From: Takakia lepidozioides
Taxonomy: Eukaryota > Streptophyta > Takakiopsida > Takakiales > Takakiaceae
Assembly: GCA_030704615.1 (NCBI GenBank)
Contig: CM060733.1
Coordinates: forward strand, 27,716,001-27,780,000
Length of the DNA: 64,000 bases
Direction: 5' to 3'
Part shown: positions 23,703-34,376 of the stretch, piece by piece
Position numbering within the stretch: the stretch's first letter is position 1
Layout: every line of letters begins with the position of its first letter
The notes under the pieces: generated by a model
Seen by the model: only the letters and a program-made list of their open reading frames with translations
Databases searched by the model: none
What the model was told of the DNA's origin: nothing
Translations under genes and position numbers: made by a program

Positions 23703-24321
23703 GTTCAGATTATTAAACAAATTTTAATATTTTCATACCCGTCGGATATCAACAGTGTAAGAAATTTTGAACTTACAGGTTTATCAATAGCTCGGTTATT
23801 CTATAGTCAATACCACCAGCGGTTATTGAGTAATCCGGTCTATTGGATTTATTTATTTACAAGTGTTTATTTTGTACTTATTTATTTTTTAAAATAAAAT
23901 CTATAAATTTTTAAGGTAGCCCCCTTTGCATTTCATTAAGCCAAACATGACTAATGCTTTTCAACTGCGCTTACATTTGCAATAATGGACAACTCATAAT
24001 GACAACATGTACTAATCCGGCTTTTCTTATGAGAGTTTAATCTGGCTTTTATGAGAGGATACGTGTTGACCAATTTAAGAGGTGTGGCCCACAAAGATTT
24101 GATGTATTGATAACCGGTTCCCAAAATTTTATCGTATATTGGGTCTCTATCCGGTTATCTAGGAACTTCTAACCTCCAGTTATCAATAGGAGCCGGATCT
24201 TATAATTTACATAACCGCCGGTTATATATATCATTTTTTTTTTGAAAAAAAATCGATTTCCGATTAAGAATATATTGATTACCGAATTTTGATACCCTGA
24301 TTACTCAATACCCGCCCAACA
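23703..24321. other. AT-rich spacer with clustered CCGGTTAT-like motifs
   Basis: About 620 bp, AT-rich, not related to the flanking retroelement. Copies of CCGGTTAT or its complement, with small variations, occur near 23793, 23820, 23835, 24111, 24151, 24211-24225 and 24320. GGTTC is present at both edges (23702-23706 and 24324-24328). Clustered subterminal motifs are typical of hAT-like DNA transposons, but no terminal inverted repeat or transposase is evident. Confidence 0.45.
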
Positions 24322-25966
24322 CCGGTTCCAACCCGGTGAAGGTGTTCATGGACAATGTTACGGTGAAGTATTTTGCCACGCAGCCTAAATCGTCCCCAAA
24401 ACAACTTAGGTGGCAAGACACTTTGGCGGTGTTCAACGAGGATATTCAATACAAACCGGGACGAGTCAATGTGGTGGCTGATGCTTTAAGTAAAAAGCAG
24501 CAGCTCATGTTGGTATACAGGGGCGAGACGGCGCTCCAAAGGAAGATCCGAAAGGCTTACCGGAAGGATGAGATGACGAAGTCCGTGATGCAGGACTTGA
24601 AGATGGGGGTTAAACCACAGTTTCATTTGCAAAATGGACTGCTCCGGTACAAGCAAAAGCGTCTCTACGTGCCGAATGGAGGGATTAGAGATAGTCTCTT
24701 GAGAGAATACCATGATGGCTTGCTTGCGAGCCACGGCGGAGCCAAGCGCATCGCAACACTCTTGAATAAAGAGTATTTATGGCCCAAACTGAGGGAAGAT
24801 GCCGAGGAGTATGTCAAGATATGCACCACATGCCAACAAAACCGGAGCGAGTACAAAAAAACAAGCGGGGCTGTTACAATCCCTGCCGATTCCAGAGGTC
24901 TCCATGGATTTTATGACTGTTATGCCGCTGTCAAAAGAATTCGATGCAATCATGGTGGTGGTGGATAGGTTCAGTAAAATGGGTCATTTCATCCCCACCA
25001 AGGAGACGACAACGGCGTAGGAGACGGGGCGACTTTACTTCGCCCACGTCTTCAAGCATCATGGACTCCCGAATGATATTGTCTCGGACCGCGATCCAAG
25101 TAAATTTTGGAGGGCACTTTGGAAGAAGATGGGGACAAGGCTCAAGATGAGCACCGCCTTCCGACCTACGACGGACGGCCAAACAGAAATAGTGAATTCC
25201 GTGGTAAAGCAGATCTTGCGGAATTATATGTCGGCAGACCAATCAGACTGGGTGGAACACTTGGATGCGGCAGAGTTTAGTTAGAATAACACACAAAACA
25301 CTCCGCAATGGGAGTTTCCCCTTTCGTATTGATCTATGGAAAAAACACCTCTGGTGCCGACAAGTTGGGCCGCTCAGGACGTTGAGGAACCGGCAGCAAC
25401 AACGGTGCTGGAAGAACGCGAGCGTTTGTTGAAGCTGGCAAAGTATAACATTGCCAAAGATAGGAAACGGTATGAACGGCAGACAAATCGAAAGCGGAAG
25501 GAAGTTAAGTTTGAGGCAGGCACGGAGGTCTGGTTGAACATCAAGAATTTTCGACTACCTCCGGAAATGAGTCCGAAGTTCGTACCTCCGTATGCGGGAC
25601 CCTTTCGCATCCGGAAGGTTGTAAATGAAGATGTGTATGAATTGGAGCTGCCGGCAAACACCGAGGTGCATCCGGTATTCCACGTTTTTTTTTTTTAAGC
25701 CTTACTTCAAAGATGAAGCGCGTCCGAATCGGTATCAAGTGTTGCGTCCGCCACTTGTGCTGTTGGATCGTGAAAATGAACCTGAGTACGAGGTGGAAGC
25801 AGTGTTTAAGTCGAAGAGGTTCAAGAATCGAGAAACGGAATATCTCGTGAAATGGAAGGGCTACCATCATGTGGAAACATCTTCGGTGCGTGCCTTAGAA
25901 ATGGGAAACGCATCCAAGGCGGTTGCAGCTTTCGAAGGGCGACCTCAAAAGCGGAAGAAGCGTTGA
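24322..25966 (+). pseudogene. Second copy of the same Ty3/gypsy family: RNase H end, integrase, chromodomain
   Basis: Plus-strand copy beginning abruptly within RNase H at AACCCGGTGAAGG (homologous to the minus-strand copy near 19590). It runs through YKPGRVNVVADALSKKQQ, the integrase zinc finger ([13 protein letters not shown]), the core ([22 protein letters not shown] with the catalytic Glu) and a chromodomain EYLVKWKGYHHVETSS ending at 25966. Frames break near 24870-24890, at a TAG near 25018, at a TAG near 25281, and at a T-run near 25685-25696. Gag, protease and RT are absent, so this is a 5'-truncated copy followed by its own LTR. Confidence 0.9.
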
Positions 25967-26000
25967 TGGGGACATCAACCTTAGATCGTGGGGAAGGAAA

Positions 26001-27569
26001 TACATGCTTAGCCCGGTTTAGCTAGCTCAGGAATCCGATTGCAAAAACTTGTGTTGTACAAATTTTGTTATAAATGAAATGGTTTCCAAATGTTGTGCGT
26101 CCTATTTTGTTTGGAATGGTGATACATGGTATGGTTGGCTAGTGTGTAGAATACATGCTAGCTTACAAAAGTGGGAGAGGTAAATTGGATTAATCGTGTG
26201 TTTGCGTAATGTCGAAATCGGGTGACTCCCATCCAAGGGGCAAGGAAACTTGCGCCTTCTTTGGGAGTTCACATGCTAGTACGCATCTGGCGCGTGCGTG
26301 TACTATAACTACGTCACCGAGGGGGTTGCATTGTAGTGCGGGCTAATGCGGAAGCTATGTGCTTTTGTTCACGTACTATAATTGTGTAGCCTCGGGACGA
26401 AGTTGTAGTGCGGCTTCGGCGTGTTCCCGTACCTCAAGCCAACATTCCAAGGCGGACCCAATTGTAGTGATTGGGGCACACGATTGGTTCAAGGTTATCT
26501 TCCTAGTCAAAAATGGATTCAAGGTGAACCCTTGCTCAAGGTGATGCCAAAAGCGACATCATGAGCGGTCATGTTGCAGTAAGGCGATTCGATCCTCGGG
26601 GAGGATTTTTCCTTGGCCTTGAAGTGGGCCAAGAAGAGTGCACTGGGAGGAGCTTGAGAGGCTCAACCCTTGGCTAGGACTTGGAGGAAGTCGGCCGAAC
26701 TAGCTAGTGGAGAGTAGAGTCAAGTAGGGGTTTGGTTCTTTGCCATGGGATGCCATGGTACGGAAACAAATTCCTTGATGTGGAACGCCACAACTTGGAT
26801 GTTCGTTTCTATAAAATGGACAAGTCAATGATGACATCGACTCCCTGCTGGTAGGGGTGTGTGTCGCGGCCATTTGCCTTGAGGGCAGGGGTCGGGGCAC
26901 AAGAGGGGCTGCCCTTGTGGTGGGGGCAGTGGCAACAATAGATGCGGGGGCTGAAGCACCCTTGAGTGCCCACGGCACTCAAGGAGGCGAAGGTGCTCAC
27001 TAGGTGGAGCCCCGCACACCGGGTTGCAGCGGGGGTGGTGGTAGCTTAGTGGGTCTTAGTGGGGGTGGCATAGGACTCACCATGGGGCGGAGACCTTGTG
27101 GTGGGAGTCGTTGGGAGTCTTGGGACTCATCACGGTCCAATGTGGCCGTGGTGGGTAGGCCAAGACTCACCGCGACTCATCACGGGGAGTCGAGGGTCTT
27201 CGTGGTGGTTCGCCATAAAATGATGGTATTGTTTGTGAAACCCCCGCGGATAGTCACAGGAAATATATATATGGAGTAGTAACCCCGAGAACGGTGCAAG
27301 CCCATTGGTGACCAAAAACTAGTGAGTGAGCGAGCAAGCCGGAAATCGACCAAAGAGTGGGGAGCTATTCCGGACTGCCATCTACTAAAGGGAATTTCCA
27401 CTAGGCCCAAATTGGTGGAGGGTCTTTTGGAGGAGCGAAGGGGGACCATTGTCCCGGCGAGCAGCCGAAGCTCCGAGTTGGCCCGACGGCTAGTTTGGGA
27501 GTTAGACGCGCGCATCAAGGTGAGTAACTATGACTTGAAGAGAAGCTTACCGAAGTGAGGTGCGCGACA
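26001..27569 (+). repeat. 3' LTR of the plus-strand Ty3/gypsy copy
   Basis: Follows a GGGGAAGGAAA polypurine tract, begins TACATGCTTAG (the expected TG has become TA) and ends GCGCGACA at 27569. It is about 1.57 kb and is the inverted counterpart of 16308-17906. Confidence 0.87.
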
Positions 27570-27574
27570 GTGGG

Positions 27575-28664
27575 GGCAGAAAGACCTACTTGCAGTGTTG
27601 GTAGCCAAGGGGTAATTGAATCTTTGATGGTCTGAAAGCCAGAGGAAGTCTTGGCTGATCTTGCAATGCTAGCAATAGATGTGGAGTCCATAAAATCTTG
27701 GTTGTTCCATATGTGTCTAACCTGGTTAATGCCAGATCTGTCCCAGCAAGACCATCTTTTGGCTTGGGCCCTTTGTGGTTGGGTTGGCTTGTTGGTATTT
27801 AAGAATAGGTACTGTCGGAGGGTCTCTTCATAAGTCTGAGGTTCCATTTTCCGTAGAAAGGGTCGGAGCCTTCCCCATGCGTGCTTATGGGGGTCCACAG
27901 GGATGAACCTAAGGCTTTATGTTTGAACCCTTGAGCTACCCAACGCAGAGATGGGGTCCAGTGGGCTGTTTTGAGGGGAGAGGCATCCTGGATGTTCTGA
28001 ACCACTAAATATTTCCACCAGCCCCCTTCTAGGCCAAAGAAGCGAGGAATCCATTTACCGAGGAGAGTTGTTATCTGGGTTTCTAGATCAATAATTCCAA
28101 GCCCCTCCTTGTTTTTTGGGCAAATTGATCTGCTTCCACGAAACTTGTGGTCTCTTCTTAGTCTGGGAATCAGATCCCCATATAAAATTGCGGAGAAGAC
28201 CAGAGATTTTTTTAATCTGATTGGTGTTCGGTCTCCACGAAGTAGCGAAGTAGCGAAGTATCAGATGCTTGCCGAGAGGACCTGATCGGCCGCCAAGGCT
28301 CTCCCAGTGATGGAGAGGTGTTTAGAGCCCCAGAAGGTAATTTGGCCAGGGTGGGTGCAAACTTTTGGTCATCCGAGAGGCCAACACCGAAGGTATAACC
28401 GAGGAGTGTTGTTGTTTGTCCAGGTCGTAGCCACGACAAACCCGAGCTAGAGCCCCATGAAGGATCAGTTTCTAAATGGGATTGATGGAGGTCTCTAGTT
28501 AGGATAGCACATGTTTTTGCCCAGTTGACTTTGAAACCTGAAGCTGGCAGAAAAGGTTCAATGAAGATGTAGCCTCTTGGAGGTTTTGAGGGGTGGCCTG
28601 GAGGATGAGGAAGGTGTCATCGACGAACATTGAGTCTTTGAGTTCTGCTGGCTGAGAGGAGTAA
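27575..28664 (-). pseudogene. LINE (L1-type) reverse transcriptase fragment
   Basis: On the minus strand, starting at the right edge: SMFVDDTFLILQATPQNLQE with the FVDD catalytic pair of L1-type RT (near 28630). Then GFKVNWAKT (the GxKxN thumb motif) and TTTLLGYTFGVGLSD. Further down are plant LINE post-RT segments (LKTAHWTPSLRWVAQGF; EETLRQYLFLNTNK). Several frames are needed, so it is decayed. The 5' part is cut off exactly where the LTR at 28665 begins, and the 3' end abuts the LTR ending at 27569. Confidence 0.78.
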
Positions 28665-28991
28665 TGTCAAGTTATTTTACCACTAGTGTGAAACTAGCTA
28701 GGAAATAGCTAGCTTTTACATATTGACATTTGGGATTGGCCCAAGTGTCAATCCAGGGGTCAAGGCAGATTTAGGCCCTGGAGTGGTTATCTTCACGGCA
28801 AGCGCGGGAGGCTCATCTTTCTCGAGTTGAGCCTCACCGCGCCTAGCTATGGCGCCGTAGTGTGGATTCCCCATGGCGTGGGGTGCACTTGGCTTGACTT
28901 GTATTTGAGTGATGAGGTTATATATGCATGAGTTTATGCTTCAGCTTTGTGAGCTCGCATGAGCTTGTGCTTGTATCCTTCTTCTTTATCA
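28665..28991 (+). repeat. 5' LTR of the methyltransferase-carrying element
   Basis: Begins TGTCAAGTTATTTTACC and ends TCTTTATCA. It matches 36934-37259 over its length with a few small indels. It contains GGAAATAGCTAGC and a GTTATATATGCATG segment that could serve as a TATA region. Confidence 0.9.
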
Positions 28992-29789
28992 CTCGACCCC
29001 TTGGGTTACATTTATCAAGCGCCTCATGCGAGTGAAAGCCTCCCTCAAGCTCTCGGTCGGCTTCCGTTGGAACTCTTGCAAGCTCCGCAACTTCTCTGTC
29101 CTCACCCCTTGGTAGTTCCCTCTCAACTCTTCGAAGAACTCCACAACAGGGTTGAAGGCAGGCACGGGTACTAGTGCTGGTGCGGTAGTGGCTTGGGTGG
29201 ACGTCGTAGCTACTGTACCACCAGTCCCACTTGTCCCTCTACTACTTGCTGAAGCTGCCGGTGCAGCGGCAGGTGTAGCCACTGCCCTCGTGGCTCTAGT
29301 GCCCCTAGTGATGGAGACATAGTCGGGTGACCAGTACATCCTCCACTCCTCGATCTCAACCTCATGCCCCCGCCTGAACTCATGATAATCATCCATAGGC
29401 GGCCCCTCAAGGTGCTGAAATAGCCCCTTCCATGCCATGAAAGGCGTAAATAGTTGTGGATTGCGCATTTGCTGCAAATCACACCAACTATCAAACTCTT
29501 GGATAAAATCATCCAACTCGATGGTGCCCACCGCCCCAGAGTACCTTCGTGGCCCCTTGGTAGCTCCATACATCTCCTCCATTGTGTCCCACAACAATGG
29601 CAAAGAAACAACTTGCACCGCCGGTATGAGTCCTCCTGATTCACAATCCGAATCAAAACCTTCCGTGGAAGACACAAGAGGTGAAGGTGGCCTAAACCGC
29701 ACACCTCGTCTCGTGTACCCACTAGTATTGCTAGTGCTCGAACCGGCACTGTCCCCAGCAACTAGTGGCACCTCGGTGTTGACACTCAA
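28992..29789 (-). pseudogene. Gag N-terminal and capsid-like part, inverted relative to the element
   Basis: A 266-codon frame on the minus strand begins MSVNTEVPLVAGDSAGSS, continues through FIQEFDSWCDLQQMRNPQLF and EFFEELRGNYQGVRTEKLRS, and ends RMRRLINVTQGVE. The pattern of a WKxL-like helical region followed by LQEFQRKPTESLREAFTRMR is typical of gypsy gag. It lies on the strand opposite to the rest of the element and its last codon abuts the LTR edge at 28991/28992. The frame is intact. See the finding on the inversion. Confidence 0.85.
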
Positions 29790-29991
29790 CCGGTCATGAA
29801 CATGTCCCTAACCCCCTCTCCACAAGGTAACCGGGTAGAGAACCTGTTGCGGCTTATGGTTTGGAATACTAAGTTCCTAACATAGCCTACATCTGTACTT
29901 GCATGACCATGGGAATATCATGAAGATACTCCTCAAACCGCCCTCCACGAGCTTCAAAATTCGGCCTTCCAGACCACATGCCAATCCTTAG

Positions 29992-30490
29992 GCAGTCCAA
30001 TTCTGGTATGGGATATTGGACAAGGAGCTGAGGAGAAGGGTGCGGGATGCAACTCTCCTACAAGCGGCCCAACCCACCTTAGCAAATGTGTTTTTGCTGG
30101 CAGAGCGGATAGAGCTCAACATGGTGGAGGAACGAGTGGTCATGGTGGGATTTGCTAAGGAGACACCACGGGGTAGTGGTGCTCCTAGCCAACCACTACC
30201 TCAACGTGCTCAAGGCAATAAGGGGGCTCAGGTGAAGCTCAGGGAAGGGCAGAGAGGACCTCAGATGCAGGGGTCTCTCCCTTCATTTGCTGGCCAACAA
30301 CGGGCGGATGTGGTGTGCTGGACATGTGGAGGACCCAGAAGGATTGCCCAGAGGGAGGCAAAGGGCCGGCACATGCACAGCCTGCACAGTTGCAGTGTGG
30401 GCATTGTGACAAGCACGGGCATGGAGAGGCCCAGTGTTATAGTTTGCATCCCGAGTTGCGCCCAGGCCAGTTCCAAGGGAACAATGGTGG
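29992..30490 (+). pseudogene. Gag C-terminal part with zinc knuckles
   Basis: From 29992 the plus strand reads AVQFWYGILDKELRRRVRDA, the usual gag continuation, then NVFLLAERIELNMVEE. A first knuckle starts CWTCGG (30319-30336) but the expected Gly-His part is missing and the frame shifts before DCPEGG. A second knuckle, CGHCDKHGHGEAQC (CX2CX4HX4C), is intact. So one knuckle is broken by a small deletion and one is preserved. Confidence 0.85.
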
Positions 30491-31352
30491 CCGGGGGCGA
30501 GGTGGAGCAGCCCAGAGAGGACGAGGTGGCCAGCCACGAGGTGCAGGCCAAGGGCAAGCTCAACGTGGCCAAGGACGCGGAGGTCAGGGTGTTGACCAAG
30601 GCATGGCCAACCGGCTTCAGCAGCTAGAGCAGAGGCTCGCTACCATGGCTACAGCTCAGGTGGTACCGGCTCTAAGGCCGGATGGTCAACCTCCTGCTCT
30701 TGAGGGAGGAGATATGGGAGGCATGGGATTCATGTGTGGAGCAGCACTACCACTAGTGCAGGTGGAGTCTGCTGCAGCCGTGACTCGAGGAGCAGCACGA
30801 GTTCCTGAGCCACGAGGTGCAGAGGTGGAGTTGGATCCACAGCGTGGGAAGGCAAGCTGTCAGGCTAGGCTTCCTCAGTCATTCACATTGGCGGAGACAG
30901 TGTCGACGCCATCCATGGCACCTAGTTCTCGCCCGACAGTTACCGAGGCGGAGGTTACTATGCCATTGGGGAGAGCTACACGGGTAGCACCACTACCTAG
31001 TGTTGCCAAGGCTACGGCAGCGACTGTGCTGCTAGAAGCGGCCACATCTGTGTGTCAGGCTCCATTGTTCTCGGCTACCATGATTGCGACGCCGGGGGTA
31101 AAACCAGCTGAGGTGTTCAGGCTGGCAGCTACACTCTGTGAGAGTGGGGAGGTTACTTCATCTTCTGCGGAGATAGTGGGAGGTGTAGTGCCGGAGGGAT
31201 CCTCGGATTTGAGGGTCAAGACTGCCACGGCGGCGCCATGGCAAGCTGCAGCTGCCAGGTTGATGGAGCTGCCAGCTAGGCCAGCCATTGAGCGCGCCAT
31301 GGTGACACCTGGAGTTGTCATGTTAGACAACCAGGATGGCATTTCTGTTTGA
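30490..31352 (+). pseudogene. Low-complexity linker of the polyprotein
   Basis: After the second knuckle the frame continues with Gly/Arg/Gln-rich repeats (GGRGRGGAAQRGRGGQ) and a short coiled segment QQLEQRLATMA. About 230 residues rich in Ala, Pro and Val follow, ending at a stop at 31350. The protease frame begins in another phase just before, so a frameshift separates gag from protease. RGG-like segments often bind RNA. Confidence 0.7.
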
Positions 31353-31740
31353 GTGGACCGGCAGGCAAGAGGTACCGGCGACTGCGGGTCTTGTTGGACT
31401 CGGGAGCTCAGCCATTGATGCTGGGCAGAGCTGCTATTGCAGGCTTGGGCCTCACGGAGGCGGATATGGAGTCTTGTCCTTTCCAGATACAGACGTCTCT
31501 GGGAGGATCGGAGCAGGCTCGGGGCATGACACGGCGTGAGTTGGCTATCAGACTACGGCCGGATCACCCGACAGATGGCTCAGTGATGCGAGCCAAGGCC
31601 ATTGTGACAGACGCAGTCTCATACGATGTCCTGGTTGGTGGGGCAGTGTTGTACCCCATGGGCTTCACCCTGGATTTTTGGGAGGAGTCAGCTTCCTATA
31701 GGCCTGCATGGCAGTCAGGGGAGGGCCGGCAGTGTGCAAC
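31349..31740 (+). pseudogene. Retroviral-type aspartic protease
   Basis: The frame holds YRRLRVLLDSGAQPLMLGRA with the catalytic DSG triad near 31398. It continues to a second conserved block, AIVTDAVSYDVLVGGAVL, the usual flap and ILG-like region of gypsy proteases. The frame then overlaps, out of phase, with the methyltransferase frame that opens at about 31626. Confidence 0.82.
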
Positions 31741-32069
31741 TCCCTGTGACGTTCATAGGAGGAGTTGCGGTTGCCCAGCGAGGCAAGATGCCGACACTAG
31801 CAGCATTCACAGCGGCAGTGAGTTGGCCTAAAGAGTTGCTTGAGGGCAATGCTCATTCAGAGGATGTACCACCTCCGGGAGAGCAGGATGATATGTATGG
31901 TATGGCGGAGTTGCCTACCATGGTTGCTCAGACTCCATTGTGGGGCACGAGCAAGGATTTGCAGCGGGATGCTGATCGACGGGTGCAACAAGCCTGGGTG
32001 GAGGCTTTTGTACCGTTAGGAGAGGAGGAGAGTGTGGGGATTGCACCAGGACCACCTCAATTGTCTCCA

Positions 32070-33060
32070 TTGGACACCACACCTATTGTATGGCAGTATC
32101 CGGATGAAGGCATTTGTCTTCTGGACTTGTTTGGCGGGATCAGCACCGGATTGGCTGCTGTGTTACAAGCAGGTGTACGAGTTCGGCATTACCTGTATGT
32201 GGAGAGGGATGAGACTGCACGACGCGTTTCACTTCGCCATGTTGCTCAGTTGGTGCAGCGGTACCCTGAGTTGTTGTCGGTGTCTACAATTCGTGGATAT
32301 CAGCAGGCCTTGCCAGCAGACATTTCGTTGCTGGGGGCGCAGGATTTGGAGCGGGTTGGCTCCATTGATCTGGTAGTGGCAGGTTGGCCCTGCCAAGGGC
32401 ATTTATCAGCCGGGCATGGCAATGGATTGCGAGACTCGAGGTCGGGTCTGTTTTGGGAGATGGTGCGGGTTTTGCGCCACTTGCAGCTTCATCAAGCTGT
32501 ATCTCCAGCATACGTCTTGGAGAATGTGCCACTGATGGGCGATTCTCGGGCCAGGGTGATGGCCAGTGTGCATCAAGTCCGGTCGTGGCTTGGGTCAGCA
32601 GTGTTGCTAGATGCAGCTACAGTGGGGTCACGGGCTCATCGTCCACGGCTATGGTGGACTAACTGCCACCCGCACTGCTAAAGCGTGCATTTGATGGGGT
32701 GCAGCGGCCAGCACATCTCATAGTGGATAACATTCTGGACACAGGGAGGCAGTATCAGCGTGTGAGACACGATGACCGTTCGCCTTTGGCAGTGATCAAC
32801 AAGGTGGGTCAACCACGAGCAGCATTACCTACACTGCTCAGCTTCCCAGGATCGCATGCTTTCCGGGATAGTGGACCTGGCCTCCTGTGGGATGCTCAGT
32901 TGCAGCAGTTAGTGGAGCCTAATGCTGACGAGCGTGAGCGGGCAATGGGTTTTACACTGGTACCACGGCAGTGTCGTCTCTTTCTGAGGCATCACGTCGT
33001 CAAGTGTTGGGGCAAGCAATGGATCTCAATTGCTTGACATGGATTATCAGCTTGGCTTTG
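32070..33060 (+). CDS. Cytosine-C5 DNA methyltransferase domain inside the retrotransposon
   Basis: Enzymes of this family transfer a methyl group from S-adenosylmethionine to C5 of cytosine in DNA. Motif I is LLDLFGGISTGLAAVLQAG, followed by YVERDETARR (motif II region). Motif IV is VVAGWPCQGHLSAG with the catalytic Cys (near 32390), motif VI is YVLENVPL (near 32515), and motif VIII is SRAHRPRLWWTN (near 32635). After a lost base near 32657 the next frame gives LKRAFDGVQRPAHLIVDNIL, the short target-recognition region and ERERAMGF (motif IX-like). After another shift near 32955 comes RRQVLGQAMDLNCLTWI (motif X). Order and the GISTG and RAMGF/RRQVLG blocks resemble DNMT3-type enzymes more than DNMT1 or chromomethylases; that placement is inferred. 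It lies between protease and RT of the same polyprotein, in the same strand. Two frameshifts make this copy non-functional as read. Confidence 0.9.
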
Positions 33061-33430
33061 GCTGAGCAACGCAGATTGCGGAGTACACTTCCCTCAATGG
33101 TCTCTCTGCCTACCGAGACGGTACAGGCAGTGAGTGGGGGCGAGCATGTGAGGACTGCGGGGTGCATTCATCCATGGCACACGTGGGAGGTGCTCGAGGT
33201 TCAGAGGGAGTTGGCAGCCAAGGCGGGTGTGATGGATGAGGTTGGGGATTCTTCTCGGGTTGAGGAGGTCCTCAAGGATGAGATGATGGGGCAGGATGAG
33301 GCGCTTGTCATTGACTGAGCAGGCAGGGAGTACTGCTCAAGAGGTTGCAACATAGCAACCACTGGACGCGTCCTCTACCTCTAAGCCCACTGGACTTAAG
33401 GTTGCAGTTACGGATGACAATTGGGAGCCT
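33060..33430 (+). pseudogene. Linker between methyltransferase and reverse transcriptase
   Basis: Continues in frame from motif X to a stop at 33318 with an acidic end (VEEVLKDEMMGQDEALVID). No domain is recognised. The next 110 bp up to the RT start are frame-disrupted. Confidence 0.5.
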
Positions 33431-34376
33431 GACATTGGACCCATTGTCACCGGAGGAGAGAGACGACGTATACGGCAATTCCTGAGGGCTTACAGGAATT
33501 GCTTTGCCTTCAGTTTGAAGGACTTGGGAGCACTGAAGGGTCAAGAGATCCGTATTGAGTTGGCCACTGACACGCCAATCTTTCGGAGACCCTATAGATA
33601 CAGTGACATGGAGAGGTCTTTGATTCAGATGAGGACTCAAGATCTCTGGGAGGCAGGTTTGGTGGAGCTCTCTGGTGGAGAGTATGCTTCAGCCACAGTG
33701 ATGCCAGCCAAGAAGGATGTCTATGGCAATTGGACGAAGAGACGTATGTGCGGTGATTACCGGCCTGTAAATCGTCAGACCAAGTCCGATAAGTATGCCA
33801 TGCCAACACCAGAGGAGATCTTTGATGCTATCGGGCATGCTAAGGCCTTTAGCACTTTGGATTTACGATCCGGATATCACCAGTTGCCAATCAAGGAGGC
33901 GGACAAGCAAAAGACGGCATTCTGGGGATCAATGAGCACGGCAAGGATTGCCTATATCAGTGGCGGTTCTTACCATTGGGCTTAAGAATGCTCCTGCAGA
34001 GTTTCAGAGAGTCATGGATAGGATTCTAGCAGGGGTGGACTTTGCTCGGTGCTACATAGATGACATCATCATCTTTAGTGTTACGATGGAGGAGCATGAG
34101 AGACACCTTCAGGTGGTATTGGAGCGCTTGAGAGCGCACGGATTGAAGTTGCATCCGGGGAAGTGCAAGTTTTTCCACAACCAGATTGAGTATCTGGGTC
34201 ACATGATATATCCTGGAGGATTGGGGGTACAGCAGACTAAGGTAAGAGGCCATTGCACAAATTCCACGCCCCACGGATGTGAGCCGAGTTCGAGCTTTCA
34301 TGGGGTTGGCAAACTATTATAGACGGTTTGTCAAGGATTTAGTACCATTGCAAAGGCTCTAACCAAGCTGACCAAG
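33430..34376 (+). pseudogene. Ty3/gypsy reverse transcriptase of the methyltransferase element
   Basis: RT blocks are visible in order: RIELATDTPIFRRPYRYSD, EAGLVELSGGEYASATVMPA, MCGDYRPVNRQTKSDKYAMP, FSTLDLRSGYHQLPIKEADK, then after a frameshift near 33950 LGLKNAPAEFQRVMDRIL. The catalytic CYIDDIIIF (YIDD near 34060) and KCKFFHNQIEYLGHMI follow. Another frame break occurs near 34235, before FMGLANYYRRFVKDF-like sequence. Confidence 0.9.

Noticed and set aside
30016-30627. Continuous 203-codon frame through the gag C-terminus
   Set aside because: Correct gag only up to the first zinc knuckle; after that the true frame is the overlapping one carrying DCPEGG and the second knuckle.
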